From NCBI GenBank assembly GCA_965153455.1, contig OZ234498.1:12214001-12278000 (forward strand): 64,000 nt of DNA, in the 5' to 3' direction. This stretch comes from Sphagnum compactum. Its lineage: Eukaryota > Bryophyta > Sphagnopsida > Sphagnales. Within the stretch, counting starts at the first letter, position 1; the number at the start of each line of letters is the position of its first letter. Below, piece by piece: positions 49,644 through 61,548 of the stretch. Under the pieces are notes generated by a model. That model was given only the letters and a program-made list of their open reading frames with translations, did not search any database and was not told the DNA's origin. The position numbers were made by a program, and so were the translations under genes.

Positions 49644-49892
49644 GGAAAATTTTAAATTCACACCTTTTTTGGTTAAATTCACACCCTTTCTTGTATAAAA
49701 TACAAGCACCGTTGACTGCGTGTTCTTGCAAGTGTGGGGTCTGTGGTCAACCAGGGCACAACTCGAGAACTTGCCCGCAGAAGTAATTGAACTGATAAAG
49801 GAACATACTCGTAAAGTTTAATCTGCATAAAATCGGACGCACGAAGAAAGGGTGTGAATTTAACCAAAAAAGGTGTGAATTTAAAATTTTCC
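49644..49892. mobile_element. MITE-like element with perfect 49-bp terminal inverted repeats
   Basis: The left end 49644-49692 begins GGAAAATTTTAAATTCACAC and is repeated exactly as the reverse complement at 49844-49892. Each arm itself contains two direct copies of TTAAATTCACACC. The flanks are AAATACTA on the left (49636-49643) and AAATACTG on the right (49893-49900), a 7-of-8 target-site-like duplication. The 151-bp interior is non-coding and relatively G+C-rich. Size, arms and flanks fit a non-autonomous DNA transposon moved by a hAT-type enzyme; the superfamily is inferred from duplication length only. Confidence 0.85.
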
Positions 49893-50242
49893 AAATACTG
49901 TTGTCTAAACTTGTCTAATATTCTCCCTCCTCACTTCTTCAGGGGATGTCCCACGTGATTAGTGCTCGTTTGCCCACTCTTTAACTGGATCTGGACGTGG
50001 ACCGGGAAGCTCCACACAAGAGCAGGATAAGATTTTATTATGCCACTAAAGAGAGGGGCTGACACAGACGATATTTTTTTAAGTGGGGCCCTAAACTAAA
50101 AATATCTTTTCCCTGCATCCAATTGGCGGATACAAATGGTGCCGCGCGTAGCCACTAACCGAAAATATCTTGGATCACCACACCGGCGGGTGTCAATAAA
50201 TAAATGAACATACCCGGGTAGCGTAATGATTCTCTCTGCTAG

Positions 50243-50575
50243 CCGTTATTTTTTTATTACGAGCACATTCAAGTCTGCGTAACGGATTAATGGCGACCCG
50301 TTTGTGCAGTTACGATCAACGTGGGTACGGACTATTTAGCCGTCGCCTATTAATAGCCCGCCGTTATTAAAAAGAAACGGTCTTCCAGTTAACGGATCTC
50401 ACGACCGTTTTTTCGTCTGTTACTGGTAACAGAAACGGGCCATTAGCGCAGTGCAGCATGAATGAGGGATGGATGGATGGATGAATGGATGGATGGATAG
50501 GTAACTACCCGGTGGACAGGGAACTGTTTTCCGTTTTTACTATCTACCTACCTGCTAAACAACCCACTAGCCGTT
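50243..50575. promoter_or_regulatory. Cluster of ten AACGG/CCGTT cores
   Basis: AACGG occurs at 50281, 50376, 50391 and 50434, and its complement CCGTT at 50243, 50298, 50361, 50405, 50531 and 50571. AACGG is the core of the plant mitosis-specific activator element bound by three-repeat MYB factors. About 0.65 would be expected in this length in random sequence. The island also has raised G+C. No gene was recognised on either side, so whether it is a promoter is open. Confidence 0.5.
50467..50499. repeat. GGAT microsatellite
   Basis: Eight GGAT-type units with one interruption (GAAT), inside the AACGG-rich island. Confidence 0.9.
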
Positions 50576-50681
50576 ATGTACTCACCGTACCGTATGTACC
50601 GTATGTACTCTACATTGGAAATGGAACCAGGGTTTGCTTTTTTGGTTCCTTTTTGCCTCTACTTTTATTTAAAATAGAGAA

Positions 50682-51015
50682 AACACAGCACCAGAACCTT
50701 GAGTTTGGTCATAAACGGGGCGAGATTTAAGAAAATACCTGCGAAAAAGTACAGTAGTACTCAAAGGGGGTTGAGTCAGAAAATCATCAATTCTTGTGGT
50801 GAACCGAGTTTCATCCTGTATTTTTTCCTGAGCGCCTCCATTGTTGTTACATATATTTTCATTGCTCCTGTCTATACAACTACTACTATTATTAGTTTCG
50901 AAGCTTGTGCATAAATGGTGAGTTTCAGCATTTCATACCAAAATTTAATAAAAGTTCATCACTTTTCAGATACCACTGAAAGAGGGGTTTGGGGGGTGAA
51001 AGGAGGCCCAAAGAC
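50682..51015. repeat. Dispersed repeat of about 340 bp, copy B
   Basis: Colinear with 17311-17653 in the same orientation from AACACAGCACCAGAACC to GGAGGCCCAAAGAC. Sequence outside the boundaries differs between the two loci, which supports insertion at two sites and not a larger duplication. Confidence 0.7.
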
Positions 51016-51089
51016 AGGGTGAAGACAAGGATGGCTTTCCAGATTGCTTTATTACCTAAGTCTCTACTGACAACGCAGGTAATGGAGAA

Positions 51090-51241
51090 GTGACTAAACT
51101 CATGCCATGTTCTTATGTCGGGCAAACCAACACAAATGCAATTGAAGTCGGTATTTGGTTTGCAAGTGACTAAACTCATGCCATGTTCTTATGTTGGGCA
51201 AACCAACACAAATGCAATTGAAGTCGGTATCTGGTTTGCAT
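51090..51241. repeat. Tandem duplication, two units of 76 bp
   Basis: Units start at 51090 and 51166 with GTGACTAAACTCATGCCATG and differ at only about two positions, so this is a recent duplication. Confidence 0.9.
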
Positions 51242-51959
51242 CATTCTGGTCAATGCTTGGCGGTAAGTTGCCAAACTATAGTTGATGAAACCAATGTAAT
51301 GGAAAGTTGTTGTTAGGACAAAATATGTATTCACAATAGCTTGTTGGTAGTGACATCAGGTATGACCTCATATCAATACATACCTTGGAAAGATTTGAGA
51401 TATATAATATATTTTATTATACCTATAACATACCAGTCAAAAGTCAGACATAGACCCTAATATCAAGACCAGGCTAGTATGAAAGTTTAGAACATGATCC
51501 AATACTAGCAGCAAGCTGGTATGTTCAAAAGCCGATACCCACCCAACACTGGGTTACAGTGTACACTAGTAATTTAGGTTGTCTCCATTATTATCCAAAT
51601 ATTAGTATAGTTCAAGTAACTAAACATGTTTAGTCTTGAACTTATTGTGATCAAAGAAGGCACATTCCCAACCTCCTCTTAGAACCCAAACCGTGGGCAG
51701 AGCGAACCAATACACATCAATGCACCAATTGGCCATTTTATCCATAAATGGATTATGTTTTTTCATCCAGTTTTCAAGTATATGTTATAACCAACATTAC
51801 ACCACAATCACTTTTTTCACCTACCAACATTGACCTTTCTTTTTTTGATTTTTTAAAAAAAAAACCCTAACCTTCATACTACCCTCCCACCTAATTACCA
51901 TATTCATTTACCTCTTGGCCCTACCTACCAACTAAAAACCAACCTTTTTACATACGTTC

Positions 51960-52650
51960 CCTACCTACCTAACGAAACCTTTACCTCTCAACAAGACCTT
52001 TATCTTTTCTTCGCTAAATCTTTCTTTCTCCTTGGCAAAAGTTTTTATTTTTAATTAAATTTTTACCTCTCATCAAAACCATTATATTTTCTTGGTTAAA
52101 CCTTTACCTTTTAGCAAAACTTTTATTTTTTCCTAATTAAACTTCTATCTCTCATCAAAACTTCTATGTTTTTTTTTACAAACCTTCACTTATTGGCAAA
52201 ACCTCTATTTTTTTCCTAACTAAATCTTTATTTTTTGGTAAAAACTTTTCATTTCTTGGTTAAATTTTTATCTCTTAATAAAACCTTTTTATTTTCATGG
52301 CTAAATCTTTAACTTTTCACAAAACCTCTATTTTTTCTTAAATTAACCTTTACATCTTATCAAAACCTCTATGTTTTTAACTAAATATCTGCCTCTTGAC
52401 AAAACCTTTCTATTTTTTAATTAAACTTTCACCTTTTGCCAAAACATTTTTATTTTTAACCTCTACCTTTCAACATAACCTCTATCTTTTCCTAATTAAA
52501 CTTTTATATTTTGGCAAAACCTCTTTACATTTTGGCTAAATCTTTATTTTTCAACAAAATATTTTTATTTCCTAATTAAACATTTACTTCTTGATAAAAC
52601 TTTTCTTAATTCCTAACTAAACTTTTACCTTTCAACAAAACCTTTATATT
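51960..52650. repeat. Pyrimidine-biased minisatellite, period about 40 bp
   Basis: About sixteen degenerate units built on CTTTACCTCTCAACAAAACC followed by TTTAT(T/C)TTTTCCTAACTAAA. The plus strand is almost free of G across nearly 700 bp. There is no coding potential. Confidence 0.75.
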
Positions 52651-52807
52651 AACCCCCTTACCTACCCACCCACCTATTATAAAATTGTTTTGTTTTGCAT
52701 TTAAATATGGTGTGTGTAATTGTTAAGGTTTATAGGATCTACCATTAAGATTATTTAGGGTTTTATGTATTTATTTTTTCAATTAATTAACTTGTTCTTT
52801 TCATTTA

Positions 52808-52930
52808 CACTACAACAAAAAGTGTCCCTATACACCAAGGGATTTCACTAAATTTTGAGTGAATCACACTAGTCTTAATAAACAGGGACTAGTTGGAAAT
52901 CCATTGGTCTAGTGAACGGGGACTAGTAAA
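52808..52930 (+). mobile_element. Possible CACTA-type transposon end
   Basis: CACTACAACAAAAAGTGTCC at 52808 resembles the terminal inverted repeat of plant CACTA (En/Spm) elements. It is followed by short subterminal-type repeats: GGGACTAGT at 52884 and again near 52919, with CTAGTGAA and CACTAGTC around them. I found no matching opposite end in the window, so the element is either truncated or extends past it. Confidence 0.35.
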
Positions 52931-55900
52931 CTGCATGCAAATTTTATAGTAATGTTTCTATAACTTTGAAATTCAAAACCTAATCAATTATTGTTGGAAA
53001 AATTCCATTTGTATGGTTTATTCTAAGATATGAATTTTGATTATTATAATGGTTTTGTATGATCTAATACTCGTACATGGGGACTTATGAAAAACACCTA
53101 ATCCTAATTGAAGGGAATTGGGTGCAATACCAGCATCAACCTTAAGGTCTAAAACAACATATCTAAAATGGTTTAAGTTTCCCAAAATTAACACCTATTT
53201 TTGTGATCACATGTAAGTATTATATTTAAATGATGGTTTTATCCTTTCATTACAAGGAAATGTGCCCAAGTTGACTTTGTGTTTTATTAAATTTTAAATG
53301 AACTTGGATGATTTACCATGGTGAAAATGGTCAACCCTTTAATGAACAAAAACCACTGGCTATGGACAAATGAATTCACTAAATTAACTTCATAGTTCAT
53401 AGTTAAATTAGGCTAGGAACCTAAAATGAGCACTTAAGAATTTAAACTGGGCTATGTAAGTTAGGTTTAAAACTTGGGCCACCTAGTTTCAGTTATAAAC
53501 CTAACCCACCTAGGCTCTAAACGATCAAATTAGAGTGCAAGTGTGAAAGTTTGAATTGTTCACTTCCGTTCACCTCCATTCTCAAGGAGTAAGTGTTTAA
53601 CCATGCGACCATTAATCAAATAAATGAAATGATTTGTCAATACATATTATTATCCACATTCTTTTCTTAACCCCTAGTAGATCAAATTGTGTAGATTTTA
53701 TTAGTATAGATTTGTCAATAAACATAAATTAGAATTTAGTATTTGCTACAAATGCACATTAATTTGAAGAAGAAGATATAGACGAAAGAAGAAGATTGAA
53801 TAAACTTGAAAGAAAAAAGCATAAGTTTGAAAAATAACTCACCCTTTAAACTAGAAATGGGCTTCTTCTATTGGGTTGGCTCTTTCACACCTTTGTGCTC
53901 CTCATGAATGCTCGCGTGTAGATTTTTTCTAAGGCAAGGAAAACCTCTCTCAAACCCTAAGGGGACTATGGGCCTATAATTTTATTTTTTAAATTTAAAT
54001 TATGATTTTAATAAATAATAATAGTTTGTGATGTAGCAATCATTGGCAATCATCCATAGGAGGCTTTAACCACATCTAGCCCTACAAGATAGATAAGAGG
54101 TTTTTTTTTTCAAAGTCCTACTTTCTGGCTACTTATAAAAAGAACAAGTTTCAATGTGGCAAATTTAGATTTACTTCCCTATTTGTTTGGTGATTATTTT
54201 AATTAAAAAACAACCCTTTGAAGAAATCTATACTTATTTTTAAATTTCCCAAAGCTAGGTCCACTTGTAAAATATCCAATGCCAACCATAAATTTTATTA
54301 TATAAATGTAATTTTAAATAATTAATGTATAAATTGTAATTAACCTCCCAATTTTGTCATTGGTTTTCTTAATTTAATTATTATAACCCTAAACCCTAAT
54401 ATTATGTACTTGTTGAACTTTCTTGGTGTACTTAATTGATACCTGAAAACATTTATTAAATATGTTGTTTGAATTAATTACATATTGTCAGGGAACCACA
54501 CCTTATGCTGTAATTGTATTCTTAGGTAGTCGTGAAGTCATAATTTTAATCTTGTAATCATAAAAATGACTAAAAATTGTTATACTTCTTGTTCATGGTC
54601 ATATGATTGTATTCATGACTACCTTGTCCATGCCCAAAGTAAAAATGATTGTACAAATGACATAGTTGTTTAATGTTTTAATCATGAAAGTCACAATTTG
54701 GCGTAGTGTTATTTTTACACTTGTTTCTAGGCAAGTTAGCTGGTACTTGCCAAGCCCCCAAAAAATAATATTAACACACATTTATAAAAAATTTCAAAAA
54801 TAAATATAAAATAATTTGATTAAAAATTCATTTGAATTGTCAATATTTTAATACATTTGAACAACAATGATTTCTTGAAGAACGTTTTTAAAAAATATCA
54901 TGATTTATAAATAAACCTATTTAAAATCAAGATTGAAAAGGTTTTTGGGATTTAAAATATATATACTAATATAAAATATGTAAAAAAATTTAAACATTAT
55001 ATAAAGTATTAACATTGTGTAGATTTCATTATTACTAATTTATACACATATGTGTTTTGTAATATCATAATTTTATTTATTTTTAGTATGAATATATAAT
55101 TTTCATCAATTTTTGAAAAGGTCTTTTCATTCTATTGAATGTGATTCAATATAGATCATAGGATTTTTTCCAATTTCTATGGCCAAAAATTTTGATAAAT
55201 TAATTGATAAATTAATTTCAACCTAACCTTAGAACTCGACCCATGTTCCCGTTTTGTATTTTCAACTTCCATTTGCTTCACACAAATAGTGAGGTGAAAG
55301 ATGGAACAATTATCGATGGAAGGAACTTATTTGGCAAAAACATCCTAGAATTTCATAAATATTATAAGGATCAAATTCTATATTTTTGGATACCCATTAT
55401 ATGATGATTTGCCAAACAATGCCATTTTGATGAATGTGGATTTCTTTTTTAATCCTTTGAACATAATTACTAGGACGATATATCATTATTTAATGTCAAA
55501 AAGTTCAAGGAAGATATTCATCAAAAGAAACCTTTGAACAAGAGCCCCAACAAAACATTTTGGGAGGAATTTTCATAATGTGATTTGAAAAAAATTTGGA
55601 ACAAGTTAAATATTTTCATTTTAATTTGAGAAAAAATGGAGTGAGGTGTAAAACAAATTTTTATTAGATTAAATATCATCAAAATGCTAGATAAAATACA
55701 TGAACAATGAGAAAGATTTATCTTAACTAAATATCATCCAAATGATAAATGAAAAACATGAATAGCAAGATAGATTTATACTAGTAAATCTTCCATCCAT
55801 TTGGGGGTAATTTGTTTTTGGTCTTTTGCTTGGAAACCTTATAGCATCTTGTTCATTTAGTTTTATGTGAAGTTGTTCCCTCTTAAATTTCAACAATAGT

Positions 55901-56395
55901 TGTCTTTTGTCAATGAATGGACATAGATTGAACAATCACTTGGTTTAATGCCTTGCCTTTTAATGGATACCATCTTCATTTCAAGCTTTCATTGCGAAAT
56001 AAAGGCCTATATGTAAAATCATATTGAGTCCAATTCTAGGTAGGTTATTGCAAAAACCAACCCTTATGCATACTCAACAGTTATTAATCCATACCAATAT
56101 ATATATCATAGTGTGGTAGCCATTCAAACAAATTGATATCTGATTGGTCGCAAAAATCTGAATTTTTTTTTGATACCATATGTGTAAATCAATATCCCAA
56201 GAACGCTAGTTAATACTTGTTAGATTGAACATAACTTAAAGCAAAAAAAAAAATTGTTTGATTTGGGAGTTGATCATAACTACAAACTCACTAATGAAAG
56301 ACATTCAAACAACAAGATAGATTTATGTTAAGCAATTGTCGTGCTAATGGTCTATGATTTGGGTTTGTGTAAAACAAGTCACAACATTCAATGGC
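52931..56395. other. A/T-rich intergenic tract without recognised genes
   Basis: If the CACTA-type end at 52808 is real, part of this could be its interior, but no transposase-like frame is visible. All open frames are short and low-complexity. Confidence 0.5.
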
Positions 56396-56912
56396 ATCTA
56401 GATGTCACTACTTCCCATGTTCCCAATATATATTTTTGCAACTTTGTTATCGGCTAGGTTTTGATAGGGTTTGGGGTTTTGGGGCTTTAGGAAATGCCTT
56501 TTGTTCAAGGAGTGGTACCAATATATGTCATTGTGCCCCACATTCCCATATTTATTTTTATGTAACTAACTTTCTTTGTTATGGGCTATGGTTTGATAGG
56601 GTTTAGGGTTTGGGGCTTTATGAAATGAGTTTGTTCCATAATTACTACCAACTAAATGTCATCGCTCCCCATGTTCCGCATCAATCCTTTTATATATGTG
56701 CAATTTTCTTTGTTATGGGATAGGACTTGATAAAGTTTAGGTTTTGGGGCTTTATGAAATACGTTACTTCAAAAATTTATATTAGCATTGGATGTCATTT
56801 TTCCCCACATTCTCACATTTACTTTTATGCATTTAGATTTTTTTTTGTTATGGAGTAGGTTATAGGGCTTAAGGTTTAAGGTTTGGGGTTTCATGAAATG
56901 AGCATGTTCAAC
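56396..56912. repeat. Tandem array, four units of 123-136 bp
   Basis: Units are phased on ATGTCA(C/T) at 56402, 56525, 56656 and 56792, each followed by CCCCA(C/T)(A/G)TTC, a T-rich part, TTGTTATGG, then AGGGTTTAGGGTTTGGGGCT and a TTnATGAAAT end. The unit contains telomere-like TTTAGGG runs. No reading frame is kept between units. Confidence 0.8.
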
Positions 56913-57997
56913 TTATTTGATGGTCAATAACATACACTTTCTCACCTTTTGCACTCATTTTTTCTAGTGCAAAGTATCCATAAATTATCACCATTTTCAA
57001 TATACAATTCCATTTATACAAAGGGCATGCGACATGGGGAAGGGGCGTGTGTTTTCTTCCAGTCCATATGTAGCATCGCTACCCTACCCAAACCCTTGTG
57101 TGTAATCGACAAAATGCACAACCTAAAGTAAGTATTTACATGGTATACAAAAATAGACTAATGCCCATTGCCTATGGATGAAGAAGGCTATATAAAACAT
57201 CTAATCAAAATTGAGTAAACATGGGTTATTTGAAAGGCTATGACGAGTTAAATTTAATAGATTAGCACTATATATGTGATATAGTGTGCCTTGAACGTAT
57301 CAATCAATTGTTCCACCCCTCGAGTTTTTTTTTTTTCAATTTATGTGGTCATTTTTTATGGCTTCAGCATTGAAAAAATTAATTGAAACGTTAGACAATA
57401 CCAAAATAGATTAATTCTTGTCTACTCTTGTACATGTGTATTTGGGCAAAATATATTGCAATAGTTGAACATAAGGCAAATAATGTATGGATACAATAAG
57501 GCACGCTAGTAGGAGCTTGTTGGGAATCCATTTAGAACTTGGGGAACATGTTAGAAAATCAAACACTTGAAAAATAGTCAACAAAGAAACATCAATTAAA
57601 AAAAATTACTTTGCTACAACTCAAAAGTAGATGCCTTCATTTTAGGAACAATTTAAGTTTTCTATTAATTTCAAGAGATAGAAACCAATTTTGTAGTTGG
57701 TATTAGATTCTCTTGCGATTTTTGAGTATGTAAAAAATATTAGGTAGTAAATGAAGTAAACATTAACATAATATAATGATTGTTGTGTCATATGTGTCGT
57801 GACCCATATGCTTATGTTTTGTGTATCATATGCATTGTTACACATATGCTTTGTGAACCATGTAATTGTCATTTGTGACCAATATGTGTTTGTTTTACCC
57901 ACATTGCAATACCTGCGTATAAACATTACAAATAGTGATTAGATTTTTGCCACGAAGCAACGTACCCACACATGTGTCCCAAAAGAAAGTCACAACA

Positions 57998-58430
57998 TTT
58001 GCCAAATTTTGCAATCCCCACATATAGGTCTGCAAAAGAAGGACTTGTTTTTTGTGAAAAAAATGCAATACTTGCGTTTAGGTCTACAATCAAATAGGTA
58101 TTGACTTACATGTTTTTTGCACTTGATATATCATACTCGGGTATTGCATTTTGGGATTGGGTTTTGAACTAATCAATCTTTGCGGACCATTTACCAAATG
58201 TAATACCCGCATATAGGTTCATAAAAAAGGGTCTATTTTTTTGTGAAGAAAATGCAATACTTGTGTTTAGGTCAATAATCATATATTGACTTACATGTTT
58301 CTTGCACTTTATATATCATTTTTGTATTCAAGTATTGCGTTATGAGATTGGGTCTTAATCTACTCAATTTTCGAATATCGTTTACCAAATTATGCAATAC
58401 CCCCATAAATGTCTATGAGATAAAGATTGG
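57998..58430. repeat. Tandem array with exact 192-bp period
   Basis: Units start at 57998, 58190 and 58382 (the third is partial) with TTT(G/A)CCAAAT. Shared blocks are GCATATAGGT, AAATGCAATACTTG, GTTTAGGTC, ATTGACTTACATGTTT and the TTGCACTT/ATATATCAT block. The period is within the length range of plant satellite monomers. Confidence 0.8.
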
Positions 58431-58559
58431 TTTTAGGATATAGGTTGCAAAACCCAAATAGGGGACCCTAAATATGCACTAGTCGTTTGTGGTTTATGAT
58501 GTGCTACACGCATTGGATCCATAAAATGCCCTCTTGTTTTTTGGTCAGTTCGTGCAAAT

Positions 58560-60480
58560 TGTGCACTTGAAAGTTTTTGATCGTTAATTTGTAACTTGGA
58601 AATATATGAATTTGCAAAGTTGCAAAGTTGTTTTCTTGCAATTTTAAATTTACAATTTGTAAATTTGCAATTTGTGACATGCACAAATTATCAATTTACA
58701 AAATTATTTGTATGTAGATTTTCACATTTTGAAATTTTGAAAATTTACAAATGTGCACTTGCAAATTTCAATTTTGCAATTTGTAACTATGTAATATTGT
58801 CATGTTGTAAATTTCCAAATTTTTAATTAAAAATAATCATTTTAATTGTAATTTGTGAATTTGCAAATTTGTAATTTGTGACTTGTGATTTATTTTATTT
58901 TATTTTGCAACTTGCAAACTTGCAAACTTGTAAACTAGTAATTTTGTAGCTTGCAATTTGTAATTTTGTGCAATACTTGCACGTGTTTTGTTACTTGTAA
59001 ACTTGGAAACATTGTTATTTGTAGGTTGCAATTTTTCATTGTTCATTTGTAATTTTGTAATTTTGTAATTTCTAACTTGCAAACCTTGCAAATTAGAAAT
59101 TTAATATGTTTATAATTTCATAATTTTGTAGTACATGCAAGTATGAAAACGTGCAAATTTAGCATGTGCAAACTTGTAAATATGTAAAAATGCACTTGCA
59201 ATTTGTAACTTTGTAATTTTGGTGATTTTGGTAATTTGGTAATTTGGTAAATTTGCATACAAGTGCAAATTTGTGAACTTGAAAACACGCACTTGCAATT
59301 TGTCAATTTGTAAATTTTTTATTTTTTATTTTTTATTATGGTAATTATGGTATATTTGCAAACATGTACTCGCAATTGTTTTTAATTTTTTAATTTGAAA
59401 TTTACAAATGAACACATGCAATTTGTAACTTTGTAATTTATATTTGGTAATGTGGTGATTTTGCATACTTGCAAATGCGTGGTTCCAATTTGTTAAGTTG
59501 TAAATTTGTAATTATCAATTTGCGATTTCTAGATTTTGTAAATTTGCAAACTTGCATGAATTTGCAAATATACACTTGCAATTTGTTAAGCTGTAAATTT
59601 GTAATTATTAATTTGTAATTTTTAGATTTTTAGATTTTGTAAATTTGCAAACTTGCAAATGCGCACTTGCAATTTGTTAAGTTGAAAATTTATAATTTTC
59701 AATTTTCAATTTCTAGATTTTGCAAGTTTGTAAATTTGCAAACTTGCAAATGTGCACTTGCAAAGTACTAAGTTGAAAATTTATAATTTATAATTTGCAA
59801 TTTCTAGATTTTGTAAATGTGTAAATTTGCAAACTTGCAAACTTGCACCAATTTGCAAATGCACACTTACAATTTGTTAAGTTGTAAATTTGTAATTATT
59901 AATTTGTAATTTCTAGATTTTGTAATTTTGTAAACTTGCAAACTTGTGAACTTGTAAATGCACACTTGCAATTTGTAAAGTTATAAAATTGTAATTTGCA
60001 AAATTTTCTAGATTTTTTAATTTTGTACATTTGCAAACTTGCAAACTTGCAAATGTGCACTTGCAATTTGTTATGTTGAAAATTTATAATTACTAATTTG
60101 TAAATTTGCAAACTTGCAAACTTGTGGACTTGCAAATGTGCACTTGCAATTTGTAAAGTTGTAAATTTGTAATTATTAATTTGCAATTTCTACATTTTTT
60201 AATTTCGTAAATTTGCAAACTTGTAAACTTGCAAATTTGCAAACTTTTGAACTTGCAAACATGCACAGTTGCAATTTGTTAAGTTGTAAATTGTAATTAT
60301 TAGTTTGTAATTTTTAGATTTTTAAATTTTTAAATTTTTTTAATTTGCAAACTTGCAAGCTTGTAAAGTTGTGAACTTGCAAATGCACAGTTGCAACTTG
60401 TAATTATTAATTTGTAATTTGTAGAGTTTTTGATTTTGTAAATTTGCAAACTTGTAAACTTGCAAACTTGGTCATGAGTC
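58560..60480. repeat. Degenerate minisatellite of TTTGCAAACTTGCAAA units, about 1.9 kb
   Basis: The tract is almost entirely built from TTTGCAAACTTGCAAA, GCACTTGCAATTTGT and AATTTGTAATT(A/T)(T/C) words. From about 59570 a higher-order unit of 82-124 bp is clear: GCACTTGCAATTTGTTAAG, GTTGTAAATTTGTAATTATT, TTTCTAGATTTTGTAAATTT, then the GCAAACTT run, with anchors near 59571, 59664, 59752, 59861, 59960, 60056, 60138, 60262 and 60385. Minus-strand frames rich in Lys, Leu and Gln here are repeat translations. Confidence 0.85.
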
Positions 60481-60489
60481 GGTATCCTA

Positions 60490-61020
60490 AATTGTTGCAG
60501 GTAGGTGAGGATAGGGGTTTACACCTAGGTAAGTAGGTAGGTGGATAGGTAGCCTAAGTAGGTGGAAACATTACAAAATAAGCGCCCCTTTGGTATTCCA
60601 TAGCTAAACAATCTACATTCGCAAATTAAAAAAAAAGAAAAGTTAACCTCTCATTCTTTACCCCCACAAAGAGATGTGCACCAAAAAATATCGATATTAA
60701 ATTCATTCAATGTGAACGAGCACCCAATTGTGGATGAATCTCAACTAAATTAATATTTGGTTTCACCTTGGTAACCCATTGTGTAAGAAGTAGGTCTTAT
60801 AGGGGGTAGAGATGGGTAAGAAAATAGGTAACTACTAGGTAAGTAAATGATTAATACATAGGTAGCCATCTAGTTAAACGAGGGTTGTTTTTATTACCTT
60901 CTTAACAATCCACAACAACCTACGTGCTTGTGGGTTGTTGGTAGGAAGCTAATTTTTTTAAAAAAGCAATTGAGCTTCTCACCATGGTTAGTAAGCTAAG
61001 GAACTGGAACCCAACAAGTT
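60490..61020. other. Intergenic stretch with AGGT repeats
   Basis: An AGGT-rich simple repeat lies at about 60526-60565; otherwise nothing was recognised. Confidence 0.5.
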
Positions 61021-61027
61021 CCAACGG

Positions 61028-61122
61028 AAAATTGTTTCTTGAGAGCATGTACCATGAAGGATGGATGGTACATGCTCTCAAGAAACAATTTTCTTGAGAG
61101 CATGTACCATCCAACCTTCATG
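61028..61122. repeat. Overlapping inverted repeats forming two alternative hairpins
   Basis: Arm 61028-61055 pairs perfectly with 61065-61092 (28 bp, 9-nt loop). The segment 61053-61085 also pairs with 61090-61122 (32 of 33 bp, 4-nt loop). The central arm, ATGGTACATGCTCTCAAGAA, is shared, so only one of the two hairpins can form at a time. Confidence 0.85.
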
Positions 61123-61268
61123 TGGGGGGCCATTTGGTGTGAAGTAGAGTACTACACCAACTGCACTCAAAACAAATACAATTCATGTACTTTAAGTTGT
61201 CACATGATTTGCACAAAATGTTCACGTCGCAAACATGTTCACATCCCACCACCCACGATGATGATGAT

Positions 61269-61330
61269 CATGATAAGAGAGAGCTATCACGTTACCAACC
61301 ATGATAAGAGAGAGCTATCACGTTACCAAC
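61269..61330. repeat. Perfect tandem duplication of 31 bp
   Basis: CATGATAAGAGAGAGCTATC plus CACGTTACCAA occurs twice without a mismatch at 61269 and 61300. Confidence 0.9.
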
Positions 61331-61548
61331 TTTGCATCTTTTGTTGGTTTGATTGATAAGCAACTAGTACCTCCTTCATGCTATTGTACATAAAAGGAAA
61401 GCTGTCCATCTCATTTGTATGGTTAGGTAGAAACATTTATCAACCCGTCAATGTTGTACTCATTCCTAACACATTACCATATGAGCTTCAACATCATCAC
61501 CTAAGGCCTATCTATATCCTCAACAGCTATGGACAGAAAGTGCTGATT

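Noticed and set aside
58433-60186. Several 60-95-codon minus-strand frames rich in Lys, Leu and Gln
   Set aside because: They translate the A/T minisatellite and repeat the same words.
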